Assembly (NCBI GenBank): GCA_903924715.1
Contig: CAIYCP010000321.1
Location: 1 to 54,663 of the forward strand
Origin: an uncultured beta proteobacterium
Lineage (GTDB): Bacteria; Pseudomonadota; Gammaproteobacteria; Burkholderiales; Burkholderiaceae_B
DNA length: 54,663 bases
Direction of reading: 5' to 3'
The position numbers and the translations under genes were made by a program. Shown here piece by piece: positions 38,422 to 47,183 of the stretch (within the stretch, counting starts at the first letter, position 1; each line of letters begins with the position of its first letter). A model generated the notes under the pieces. The model was given only the letters and a program-made list of their open reading frames with translations. It had not been told where the DNA came from and ran no database searches.

Positions 38422-40352
38422 TATTTAGGTGCTCCGTATGTAACGATTGCCAGATCTCGATAAAGTTGCCCATACTTCTTTGCAATATCTTTGTATTCTT
38501 GTGAAGTAAAGAACTGATATGGCTTCTTGTTTGTGCCCTCGGTGGAGGTCACAAAGTCACCAAACGCACCCGCAATATCAAGTTTTTGATCGGCTAGGGT
38601 ACGCTCTTGAGACAGCCAACCGTTGATGATCTTGGCTGTATCGCGAATCGACGCCATTGTCTCTTTCTGCGTGAGAATATCAAAGTTACTGATGTTGGGG
38701 CCAAACGCTGACTTGCCGTCTTTAGCTTTTTGGGTAAAGATGTTTGACAAAATCATGTCCATCTGACGCAACTTCTCTTGCTTATCAGTTGGCAATTGTT
38801 TGACAAATGCGGGGTATGCGTCAACGCCAATACCGAAGTTATTGATCTTGACCCCGCTCTTTGCAAGTTCATACATGGCCGCACCCGCGCCTTGCTTCAT
38901 CATCAGGCCGAGCGCCTTTTTCATGTCGGGGTCGCTGTTGACCAAGTTGTCTAACGAGTCATACATCCCTTGAGTGCGCAAGATATCATCAGGGTTGATT
39001 GTGCCAACCTCTTTGATTCGTGGAGCAAAGCTCTCTGCGCGTTCTTTGCTAGCGTTTGAAATCTGCTCGCGCTCAAATTTAACGGTCTCGGCTTTGCGTT
39101 TGTTGTACTCGGTAATTGTGTTTTCTTTCAGTTTTGACCAGTCCGCAAGAGAACTCGCCCCACGCTCGGCTAACACCTCGCCATCAGGGGCAATGATTCG
39201 GTCGGCCTCGATCTTAGGCGAACCCAAAGCCTCCGTTGCCGTTCTGATTGTTCCGGCAGGAGCAGTCGCAGCCGGCGCTGCAGTGGGCTTGAACTCAGTG
39301 CCAACAAGAGGCAAGAACGGCTTTGCACGTTCAGGGCCAGACTCGTGCGTAATGATCGCACGGGTCACGGCAGCGTTTGCCTCTGGCGTATTTGGGATCC
39401 TGCCATCTTTATCAAGTTCAATGCCTGCCGCGTCTAACTCTTTGCGGATACCCGAAACATATGCCCCGTTCTGAACCGTTGCGCCGGTGTCCGGTTTACC
39501 GTTCACCCAGGTGCCTACAAGCGACGCTGGCGTGTTGCGGCTCGGATTGCTTAGGTAACTGTCAACCAATTGTTGCGTGGCCTGTACGCCTTCCTCGGGG
39601 GTCTTGAAAATTGCAAACTTGCCACCTGGCTTAATACCAGACGGGTTATTGGCGTCAGCAGCAACGGCAACCTCACCGGTTGTGTATGGCACGTTAATTG
39701 GTGAACCGCTTGCAGCAGGCGCACCACTTGGTGCAGCGCTACCCGGCTGAATGCCACCCATGCCGCGGATCATAGGCAAGATTTCATTGCCGTATTTGGC
39801 CACTAAGTCGGCCTGTGTCATGCCGGCTTTGAACTCTTCAAGCAGCGTGTTCGCCATGTCCTTGTACTGGCCAAACATAGTCTTAGCCATCTCGGTAATC
39901 TTTGGCGAGCCATAAAACATTGGCATCGCAGCGTTCAAGCGTTGCATCATTGCAGGGTTGTTTTGTGCCTGAGAGATGCCTGACTGCAAGTCTTTAGGCG
40001 TGGTGCCTAGCACCTTGGCAAAGGCGTTAAGCGCCTGCGCTTCTTTACCCATCTCGTACTTCTGGCCGACTAGCTGAGCGCGCATCTGAGCGACTGGAAG
40101 AGCGTTTTGTTCTTCAACTTGACGCTGCTGACCTACAACATCCATCGCGCGACCGAACGCCTCAGAGGCGCTGCCTGTGCGACCGGGGTTTGCTAACGCG
40201 CCAGCAATTTGAAACCAGTTTGTACCGCCACGGTTTTCAAGTGCAGAAAGAACCTTGTCAATCGACTCAGAGTATTGCTTTTGAACCTCAGGGTCAGCCG
40301 TGCTTATACCTGTTGGCACGGCGGGGAGTGCTGATGCTGTAGGGAGAGCCAT
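38421..40352 (-). CDS. Internal virion protein with peptidoglycan-hydrolase-like region (643 aa)
   Basis: The N-terminal 200 residues are helical (NAFAKVLGTTPKDLQSG). Residues about 235-345 contain NNPSGIKPGGKFAIFKTPEE, GTWVNGKPDTGATVQNGAY and TRAIITHESGPE. The NPSGI, FAIF and TPEEG pattern is typical of muralytic domains carried by ejected proteins. The C-terminal 250 residues are helical again. It is analogous in layout to T7 gp16-type ejection proteins, which cut peptidoglycan locally at entry. The catalytic residue cannot be fixed by eye. Confidence 0.6.
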   Translation of the reverse strand: MALPTASALPAVPTGISTADPEVQKQYSESIDKVLSALENRGGTNWFQIAGALANPGRTGSASEAFGRAMDVVGQQRQVEEQNALPVAQMRAQLVGQKYEMGKEAQALNAFAKVLGTTPKDLQSGISQAQNNPAMMQRLNAAMPMFYGSPKITEMAKTMFGQYKDMANTLLEEFKAGMTQADLVAKYGNEILPMIRGMGGIQPGSAAPSGAPAASGSPINVPYTTGEVAVAADANNPSGIKPGGKFAIFKTPEEGVQATQQLVDSYLSNPSRNTPASLVGTWVNGKPDTGATVQNGAYVSGIRKELDAAGIELDKDGRIPNTPEANAAVTRAIITHESGPERAKPFLPLVGTEFKPTAAPAATAPAGTIRTATEALGSPKIEADRIIAPDGEVLAERGASSLADWSKLKENTITEYNKRKAETVKFEREQISNASKERAESFAPRIKEVGTINPDDILRTQGMYDSLDNLVNSDPDMKKALGLMMKQGAGAAMYELAKSGVKINNFGIGVDAYPAFVKQLPTDKQEKLRQMDMILSNIFTQKAKDGKSAFGPNISNFDILTQKETMASIRDTAKIINGWLSQERTLADQKLDIAGAFGDFVTSTEGTNKKPYQFFTSQEYKDIAKKYGQLYRDLAIVTYGAPK

Positions 40353-40362
40353 GATTTATTCC

Positions 40363-41550
40363 TTAAATTGGGTTACCAAATGCGTCATAACCAGACCCCG
40401 GAGCAGTCGTGTCATAGTTAGAATTTGCAGCACTGTTTGTCATGGATTGGCTAGTCCCTTCTGGAGTCAGTGTTGTATTTGAAGTAGGAAACAAACCCTT
40501 AATCCCACTAACCAAGTTGGCAAATGGAGAAGGTGACCCACTTGCGCCGCTAGAGAACAACCCAGTAATACCAGCACCCAACGAGCCAATCTGCTGCAGT
40601 GGTGAGGCTTGGTACGCGCCAGGGATTGGCCCTGTGTAGGTTGAGGACACAGACGTTGGAATTGTGAACCCTTTCATGAGCGCTGCCTGTTGGGCGGCGA
40701 CCTGTAACGGGAACAATTGCTCGTTCTGAGCCATCTGCTGCTGTTGACCGCCCATTGTAGAGAGCGCGTTCACGTCGCCCATGCCCAAGTTCTGCGTCGT
40801 GGTGCCTAAGGCACCCATCTGAGAGCCGCCGGCCATTTGGCGTTGCAAGTCGGCCTGAGCTGCAGTAATTGCATTCTGATAACCGCTTGCGAGCAGGCCT
40901 TGCTGCTGCCCGCCTAAGTTCTGCAGCGCGCTTGTGATGTTCTGGCCGAGCACGTTAGCGCCACGGGTTGAGCCAAACTGACCGCTACCCACAGCGCCTG
41001 CAGTTGCCTGAGGCGAGATCGTGTTGCGAATGTTCTGCAAACCTAAGCGCCCGGCTTCGTCCACGACGTTGCTCAGGTACGGGTTCATGTACTGACCCGC
41101 TAAGCTCGGGGCAGCAGTCGTTGCGGCGTTCATCGTGAGCGCGTTAGCGGCATCTAAGTTTGGCTGATAATTGCCAACGTTTGCGGCCGTCTGAGCAAAG
41201 GCCTGCTGCTGCAACGGTTGCGCACCGACGTACTGAGCGTTTGCACCGGCCGCCGTGCTCGTGCCCGCCAAATTGTTTAAGTAATCCATGTACCACGCGG
41301 GAGCTGCAGTCGCCTGTTGCTGCGTGGTGGTGATGTTTGGCAGCGCCGCACCTTGAGTGAACGTGCCACTCGAGGGTGAAGAGGGCGTGCCCAACTGTGG
41401 CGGGGTCACATAGTTAGATGGCGCAGCGGTCAGGTTTGGACCCGTCGCGGCGTTGAAAGTCGCCCCAGGCGTAGTTGTAGGTGTGCCGGCCGCGGCAGTC
41501 AGTGGAGAGACTGGCGCAGTCGTTGGATCAAGCGTTGTTGGGTCAGCCAT
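40363..41550 (-). CDS. Internal virion/ejection-type protein (395 aa)
   Basis: Ala/Gln/Gly/Thr-rich. Residues about 100-300 hold the conserved core QQQAFAQTAANVGNYQPNLD, YMNPYLSNVVDEAGRLGLQN and GSGQFGSTRGANVLGQN, familiar from internal proteins of environmental podoviruses. The ends are Pro/Thr-rich and probably disordered. It is encoded between an HNH endonuclease and the muralytic-type protein. Its role in genome delivery is inferred. Confidence 0.65.
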   Translation of the reverse strand: MADPTTLDPTTAPVSPLTAAAGTPTTTPGATFNAATGPNLTAAPSNYVTPPQLGTPSSPSSGTFTQGAALPNITTTQQQATAAPAWYMDYLNNLAGTSTAAGANAQYVGAQPLQQQAFAQTAANVGNYQPNLDAANALTMNAATTAAPSLAGQYMNPYLSNVVDEAGRLGLQNIRNTISPQATAGAVGSGQFGSTRGANVLGQNITSALQNLGGQQQGLLASGYQNAITAAQADLQRQMAGGSQMGALGTTTQNLGMGDVNALSTMGGQQQQMAQNEQLFPLQVAAQQAALMKGFTIPTSVSSTYTGPIPGAYQASPLQQIGSLGAGITGLFSSGASGSPSPFANLVSGIKGLFPTSNTTLTPEGTSQSMTNSAANSNYDTTAPGSGYDAFGNPI

Positions 41551-42169
41551 GATTATTTCCTTTACTTAAATTTTCTTTTGCAGGTAATATCTGCAAATTC
41601 CAAGGCACATGTAAGCCAGATACTGTCTTGCCTTGTAGTGGGACAATATGATCAACGTGATAAACCTCACCAACCAATTTAGAGACTTCAGCCGCTTCCC
41701 AATAAAACCGATCAATTTGCTTATGGTGCGTTAGCGTCAACCATAATGGCGTGCGTTGTAATTTTGCTGCGCGGCGTTTGGCAGTCCATGCAGAACGTGC
41801 TTCGGGATGCAATTGTTTCCATTGCTTAGAATGAAAGTTATTTGTTTTTAAATTATATTCTTTGCGGTAAATTGCTAACTTTTCTTGATTATTGGTGTAA
41901 TACTTTTGGCTTGTTTGTTGACGGCTAATCCGGGCTTTGTCTGTCAAAAGCCAGTTTGTTTTGAGGTGTCTGTATTTCAAACCATGTTCATATTTTTCAA
42001 CAACAGTCATGGAATCACGTTTATGTTGCGCTTTAAGACGGTTACATTCAACGCAAGATCGGTCTGAAACTAGACGTTCACAAACATGACCTTTGTTGCA
42101 AGGTCTGCCTGTCAAATAGCGAACAAAGCCATTGGCTTTCGCTTCAGCTAATTTGTCACATTTTCTCAT
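41543..42169 (-). CDS. HNH homing endonuclease, free-standing
   Basis: 208 residues. The N-terminal Cys-rich part (PCNKGHVCERLVSDRSCVEC, about 23-42) is followed by a basic helical linker and the HNH core VDHIVPLQGKTVSGLH, then NLQILPAKENLSKGN. The gene is clearly AT-richer than its neighbours, a sign of separate origin. It overlaps the upstream and downstream virion genes by 4 and 8 bases, so insertion kept translation coupled. It probably spreads itself among related phages; no intron boundary was seen. Confidence 0.85.
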   Translation of the reverse strand: MRKCDKLAEAKANGFVRYLTGRPCNKGHVCERLVSDRSCVECNRLKAQHKRDSMTVVEKYEHGLKYRHLKTNWLLTDKARISRQQTSQKYYTNNQEKLAIYRKEYNLKTNNFHSKQWKQLHPEARSAWTAKRRAAKLQRTPLWLTLTHHKQIDRFYWEAAEVSKLVGEVYHVDHIVPLQGKTVSGLHVPWNLQILPAKENLSKGNNHG

Positions 42170-45100
42170 TTCATACCAACTTTTTTCATGGCCTCTTGCA
42201 TATACATCAACGGTGATGCCTTAGGGGGGATTTTATCAGCGGGGGCTGATCTTGTATGTTCTCGCAATGACTCTCTAAAAGCATCCAATAACTTAGCCCC
42301 TGCGTCAGATGATCCGTTGCCAAGAGTGGATACTGCGCTGCTATCCATGACATATTCCCCGTCGGCTAACATGGCTTTGATGCTATCACTTTGACCATCA
42401 CCCCCACCCCTAACGTAGTGTCCGGTCGCGCCCGTCACAAACTCGGGGATGTGCTCACCCTCGCCACCTTCATGCGCCTGGCCGCCTTTGGCCATCATGC
42501 CACCCGGCAGACTCGGTATACCTGTGCCCGCCATCGCTAAGGGGTTGGTTCCCGAGCCTTGGTAAAGCCAGTCTGAGCCTGCCTTTTGACCCGTTGGGAT
42601 GACGGGTATGCCGGGTGTGGGCTTGCCCATCAATTGGCTACCCGCAAACGTCGTAGGACTGCCACCAGAGGTGTCTGCGCCGTAGGTGAAGTAATTGGGT
42701 GCTTGGCGCTTTTGAAGCACGCTATAGAGGCTAGGATCAATCCCCGCGACGCTTTGCTGCATCTGCGCAAGTTGCAGGGGGCTGCCGCCTTGTGCCGCGT
42801 GTATAGGGGCTGGCATGCCTAGCTGCTGATATTGGTTGTAATTCTCAAAGGGGTTGTATTCTTTCACGTTCGCACCTTGCAGGAATGTAGCTTGTAAGTT
42901 ACCGGGCAGCGCCCCGATTGTTGTACCTTGGGTGCCTGTGCCATACATATACGATGGCGTCATTGTAGTAGCGGGCGCTGCGACCTTAGGCGTAGCCGTA
43001 GGGGGCGTGATCGCTGCCTGCACCAAGGGTGGCGATGTTGGGATAGGCGGGTTGACATCAATCGCAGGCGGGTTGACGGGGTTAACCGTTGGGTTGACAA
43101 CGGGGTTAACTGGATTGACACCAGGCGGCGGTGGGTTGACACCAGGTGGCGTAGGGATGGGCGGCAGCGGTGGCTTAACCGGCAAGGCAGGCTTGACAGG
43201 GGTAAGTGGCGCTACGGGCTCAGGGTATGGCTTAGGTTGAGGCTGCGGCCGTGGCTGTGGCCGTGGCTGTGGTTGAGGCTGAGGCTGAGGCTGAGGCTGT
43301 GGCTGAGGCTGTGGTTCTGGCGAAACTTTCTCACCTAACTCAGTCTTCGTACCGTTGTTATTTAGCAACCCGAGTTTAATTGCTTCAGCGGGCGTGATGC
43401 CGAGCTTGGATGCGTTGCTGAGCATTGCCAACTTGGCGGGCAGTTGCTCGTCAAGGTTTTGAAGTTGGCTAGTTGCCTCATCAACCTGCTTTAAGATGAC
43501 TTCAGGTGAGGCGGCAGGGTTGTTAACCGCATCAGAGATTGCTTTAGTCGTCTTCTCTGACCCTGCGCCACTGAAAAATATATCATCAAAAAATGCAGAG
43601 GAAATTGACGATGGTGGCTTATCTGCAACTTGAGTATAAGTGTTGTCAATATACGACTTTGCTTGATTTTGGAGCTCAGGGGTCAAGCCTTTAGATATTG
43701 CTTGGTCTAAGGTTCTTCCTTCTGCAACAATACTAAGGGCAGTGTCTGAGTTGATATTAGGACCCAAGTCAATCGGCCTAATAGCAGGCTCTGCAAAGGT
43801 TGTAGGCAGCGCACCGCGAGACTCAGGCGCGAGCTGCGTGGCAGGCATTGCCGTTGGTTGTGGCCTTACGTCATAGGTTGGGATCCGATCGGCTGCATCA
43901 AACGCGTCGTTAAAGATGCTCGCAACGTCTCTAGGGGCGGCAGCCACCTCTGTCGGGCTGTAACCCAAAGCAGGCGCAGGCGCTGAGAGCCTCTCAGGGC
44001 TCACGTAAGATGGCGCTTCGTCAATTATCTCGCCAAGGTTAATGTTCCTTGTGGGGCTATCGCCACGCATCAGACTAGTGTCTGGTGCGCGAGTCAGATC
44101 AGCAACGCTTGCGCCAAGGTTGTAAGCCCCTGTTGGGCTTTCGTTTACGATCCCTGTGGCTGCATCAGCGTAGCCGCGGCCAACGTCCTTGACGGCCGCA
44201 CCGGCCTCTCTAGCCGTAGACAGCGCAGTGCCAGGGCGCATCAAGATTGCATCGGTCATTAGCCGAATATCGCCCGCGGGCAAGCCTGTCTTCTCAGACA
44301 GGTAATCAGCACCCTTGTCTAGGTTCTCGTTGATAAAACGCAAGACTTGGCCACTTGCCTCGCCCGCGTAGCCTGGGGTGTTGGTCACGCCAAACGCCTT
44401 ACCAAACGGGTTGCTGATTGCCTCAGCGACCCTGTTGGATATCTCGCGCATTAGCTCTGGGTTGGCTTGGTAGTCTTTGCCAATAAGCGACGCGGTCAAC
44501 TCGGCGATTTGATCGCCCGTTCGTAAGCCAAGATAGGACGCCATCTGAGCGACAGTCGGCAAAATAGCGCCCACCGTGTTATCCAAGGCAGAGGCCACGC
44601 CCTGGCCAAAGGTTGCCAAACCGCTCTGAGAAGGTGAGGTCTCGACAATGTTGGGTGCCATGCTTCTTGGCCCATACACCTCGTTGCCCTGAGCGTCTTT
44701 GTAGTACACGTACTCATCACCAGACGACAACGCAGGTGGGTTGGCGTCGCTCGTTGCGGCATTTGCAACCGTGCCTAACGGTGCACCCACGTTAGGCGTG
44801 TAGTTAGAAAAGAACTGATTTAATTCGTCTGGGTTGCTTGTGTTCTGGTTAATTGCAGCCTGCACCAAAGGCGGTGCCGCAGGCATATTGCGGTTCATCG
44901 CGTCTTGCGCGTCCTGCTGAAAAATACTGTTTAGTACGTCAGGCTGCGTCTGGGTGTCTAATTCTGTACCAACGTTTGCTCTGTTCGATCCTTCAACCGG
45001 TAGCGCCTGGGCGTTTGTTGCGCCTATCTCGTACTTGATTGAATCAACGGTCGATGAGAGCGTGTCTGAGACACTGGCCTTCAAGTCCTGCACGACTTGG

Positions 45101-46953
45101 CTGTTGCCGATCATGCCCGCGACGCTCGCTACACCTGAGTTGACAGCGCCCATGAGAGCAGCCGTGCCAACGTTGCCGCCTCTGACAGCAGCAACAACAG
45201 AGCTAGAAATAGCTGAGTTAATAGCTTTCTGAATGCTTGGGTCTGTAATTCCCGCGCCATTTAATATGTCTGCAGTGCCTGCAGGGATAAGATTTGCAAC
45301 CGTAGCGCTTAAAGCGCCGCTAATTGCTGCTTGTACGGGATCTTTCCCAGTTGCCGCTGCAATCGCTGTTGCAATAGCTGTTTGCGTACCGATCTGAGCG
45401 AGTACGCCACCGCCCAACAAACTAGAGCCAACAGCGCCTGCCCCGCCCGTGACTGCGCCGAGTGCGCCTGCTTTTAAAATGTCTGATGGGCTACCACCCT
45501 GAGCTGCTGTGACAGCCGCATTGATTGCAGCAGTCTTAGCTGCTTGTGTTGCTGCTGCTGCTAAATCAATACCGCCTGAGGATACCGGCATTGAAGCGGG
45601 CAACACATCAAAGTTCATTAAGTTCGATGCGCCAACATCTGTTAAAGCACCAGTAGCAGTCGTTGCAGCACTTGCTCCCGCACCAACGTCTCCGCCATAC
45701 TCAGCAGCCAAAGCCGCAAATTGCGCAGGCGTCATACCAGCATCAGCCGCGGCTGAGGCAATTTGCGCTGCCGCCTCGCCTGCTGCCATCTCGCCTGCAA
45801 GGTACGGTGCTGCAACCGTTGCAACGACCATTGCTGCGTGAATGCCTAAACTGCGCCAATCTGCGCCAACGTCACGCTGTGACTCACGCGCTGTATAAAC
45901 TGAAGAGCCCGGTACGGCTTTTAATTCATTTGCCGTGTGCCAAGTGTAGTCATTCGTCTGCATAGACTGACCAGTCGTGCCAAACCATGCTGCTAATTTG
46001 CCGGTATTTGGGTCAAAATATTGTGTTGGTAAACCTTCGTAATAACCGCCACGTTTTAAACCTTTTTCATCAAAACCAATTACACCTTGTTGAAACTTAG
46101 TGTTGACATCCGCATTCGGGTCAAGAAACGGCATGTTCTTTTTTATAAATTCGTCTGATGACGTAAAACCTTTTTGCAAATTTTCAAGCGTAAGTGAACC
46201 GTCTTTTAATTGCTGATCATATGTTGCAATCTCAGTCTTACTGGGGTCTCGACCTAACAAGCCTTTGTACAGGTTAGTAATCTCTGTGCTGTAACCAGTA
46301 ATGCCTTTGTTTAATTTATTTAAATCAACAGCCTCACCCGTATCTGGGTTGATGTAACGAGTTAGTGTTCCGTTCTCATCATTAACGGCTCTTAAATTGG
46401 CAACAGTTCGATTGCCCTGCATAAGCGTGTTAGTGCCATCGCCAGATGAGTTAATTGAATACAGTGAATCTTGCGCTGTCGGTAACGCACCGCCACCTGT
46501 GTTATCACCGCCACCAGTTGGCGATAATCCGTAAGACTGACCCTCAGGGCTCGCTCTAAGCTCAGCCCGAATTTGCTCACCAGTCATGCCTTGATTAAGT
46601 TGATTAGTGAATGTCGCCATACCGCTCGGATCGGCTTGCCGACCAAACGTTTGTTGATAAATATCGTTGACGGTTTGAGTCCAGTTAGAGCCGCCCGGTT
46701 GCTGATTAGAGTCGCTCGCTTGCTGATAAAAGCCCGGATCAACAACCGGCTGCGGGTTACCACCCCCTGAGTCAGCAACAGGTAGCGCACCCATTGACTG
46801 ACCTTCAGGGCTTGAGCGAAGCGCCTCGCGCATCTGCTCACCGGTCATGCCTTGGTTGAGCGCGTCCGTAAAGCTAGCCATGCCGCTCTCGTCAGCCTGC
46901 CTGCCGAACTCTTGCTGATAGATATCGTTGACTGTCTGTGTCCAATCGCTCAT
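42166..46953 (-). CDS. Giant internal virion protein with DUF4214-like repeats (1595 aa)
   Basis: Start at ATG 46953 (MSDWTQTVND), overlapping the upstream stop (ATGA); an in-frame start at 47001 is less likely. Residues 4-53 and 91-140 are near-identical repeats (TQTVNDIYQQ-FGRQAD, LNQGMTGEQ), with a looser third copy near 225-275. They resemble DUF4214. Glycine-zipper and Ala-rich hydrophobic stretches follow, then a QP/PVNP-repeat region (encoded about 43000-43320). The C-terminus carries GGDGQSDSIKAMLADGEYVM and a GG-rich part. Such tails occur in tape-measure and internal proteins. It may span the membrane at ejection. Confidence 0.6.
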   Translation of the reverse strand: MSDWTQTVNDIYQQEFGRQADESGMASFTDALNQGMTGEQMREALRSSPEGQSMGALPVADSGGGNPQPVVDPGFYQQASDSNQQPGGSNWTQTVNDIYQQTFGRQADPSGMATFTNQLNQGMTGEQIRAELRASPEGQSYGLSPTGGGDNTGGGALPTAQDSLYSINSSGDGTNTLMQGNRTVANLRAVNDENGTLTRYINPDTGEAVDLNKLNKGITGYSTEITNLYKGLLGRDPSKTEIATYDQQLKDGSLTLENLQKGFTSSDEFIKKNMPFLDPNADVNTKFQQGVIGFDEKGLKRGGYYEGLPTQYFDPNTGKLAAWFGTTGQSMQTNDYTWHTANELKAVPGSSVYTARESQRDVGADWRSLGIHAAMVVATVAAPYLAGEMAAGEAAAQIASAAADAGMTPAQFAALAAEYGGDVGAGASAATTATGALTDVGASNLMNFDVLPASMPVSSGGIDLAAAATQAAKTAAINAAVTAAQGGSPSDILKAGALGAVTGGAGAVGSSLLGGGVLAQIGTQTAIATAIAAATGKDPVQAAISGALSATVANLIPAGTADILNGAGITDPSIQKAINSAISSSVVAAVRGGNVGTAALMGAVNSGVASVAGMIGNSQVVQDLKASVSDTLSSTVDSIKYEIGATNAQALPVEGSNRANVGTELDTQTQPDVLNSIFQQDAQDAMNRNMPAAPPLVQAAINQNTSNPDELNQFFSNYTPNVGAPLGTVANAATSDANPPALSSGDEYVYYKDAQGNEVYGPRSMAPNIVETSPSQSGLATFGQGVASALDNTVGAILPTVAQMASYLGLRTGDQIAELTASLIGKDYQANPELMREISNRVAEAISNPFGKAFGVTNTPGYAGEASGQVLRFINENLDKGADYLSEKTGLPAGDIRLMTDAILMRPGTALSTAREAGAAVKDVGRGYADAATGIVNESPTGAYNLGASVADLTRAPDTSLMRGDSPTRNINLGEIIDEAPSYVSPERLSAPAPALGYSPTEVAAAPRDVASIFNDAFDAADRIPTYDVRPQPTAMPATQLAPESRGALPTTFAEPAIRPIDLGPNINSDTALSIVAEGRTLDQAISKGLTPELQNQAKSYIDNTYTQVADKPPSSISSAFFDDIFFSGAGSEKTTKAISDAVNNPAASPEVILKQVDEATSQLQNLDEQLPAKLAMLSNASKLGITPAEAIKLGLLNNNGTKTELGEKVSPEPQPQPQPQPQPQPQPQPRPQPRPQPQPKPYPEPVAPLTPVKPALPVKPPLPPIPTPPGVNPPPPGVNPVNPVVNPTVNPVNPPAIDVNPPIPTSPPLVQAAITPPTATPKVAAPATTMTPSYMYGTGTQGTTIGALPGNLQATFLQGANVKEYNPFENYNQYQQLGMPAPIHAAQGGSPLQLAQMQQSVAGIDPSLYSVLQKRQAPNYFTYGADTSGGSPTTFAGSQLMGKPTPGIPVIPTGQKAGSDWLYQGSGTNPLAMAGTGIPSLPGGMMAKGGQAHEGGEGEHIPEFVTGATGHYVRGGGDGQSDSIKAMLADGEYVMDSSAVSTLGNGSSDAGAKLLDAFRESLREHTRSAPADKIPPKASPLMYMQEAMKKVGMK

Positions 46954-47183
46954 GGATTTATACTCATAATGCCAACAAGTGAAGCCGCCCAATCTTTCCA
47001 TTCAGCAAAGCTGCGACTGTCGGGAATGTTTGAGCTCATAAAGTAACCGTTGCCGGCCATGCCGTCGCCCCACTCGCGCCACTTGTCCTCGGTGACCACG
47101 CCTAGTTGTTGGGGCGCAAACAGCTCATTCATGAGCGAGCACCATGACTCCCAGGTGTGGCCGCGAGGGTCGTAAGTAACCAT
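46950..47183 (-). CDS. Small conserved tail-module protein (77 aa)
   Basis: Start at ATG 47183, sharing a base with the preceding stop (TAATG). WESWCSLMNELFAPQQLGVV, WREWGDGMAGNGYF and FAEWKDWAASLVG form a tryptophan-rich pattern that I recognise as a small gene regularly placed before large internal-protein genes in environmental phages. The function is unknown; an assembly chaperone or virion linker is possible. Confidence 0.7.
   Translation of the reverse strand: MVTYDPRGHTWESWCSLMNELFAPQQLGVVTEDKWREWGDGMAGNGYFMSSNIPDSRSFAEWKDWAASLVGIMSINP

Noticed and set aside
43230..43325. Short periodic repeats resembling a CRISPR array
   Set aside because: The period is 6 bases and in frame with Gln-Pro codons. 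There are no spacers of even length and no cas genes.
42928..43338. 136-codon plus-strand frame with repeated Arg-Leu units
   Set aside because: It is the mirror of the Pro/Gln repeats of the giant internal protein on the other strand.
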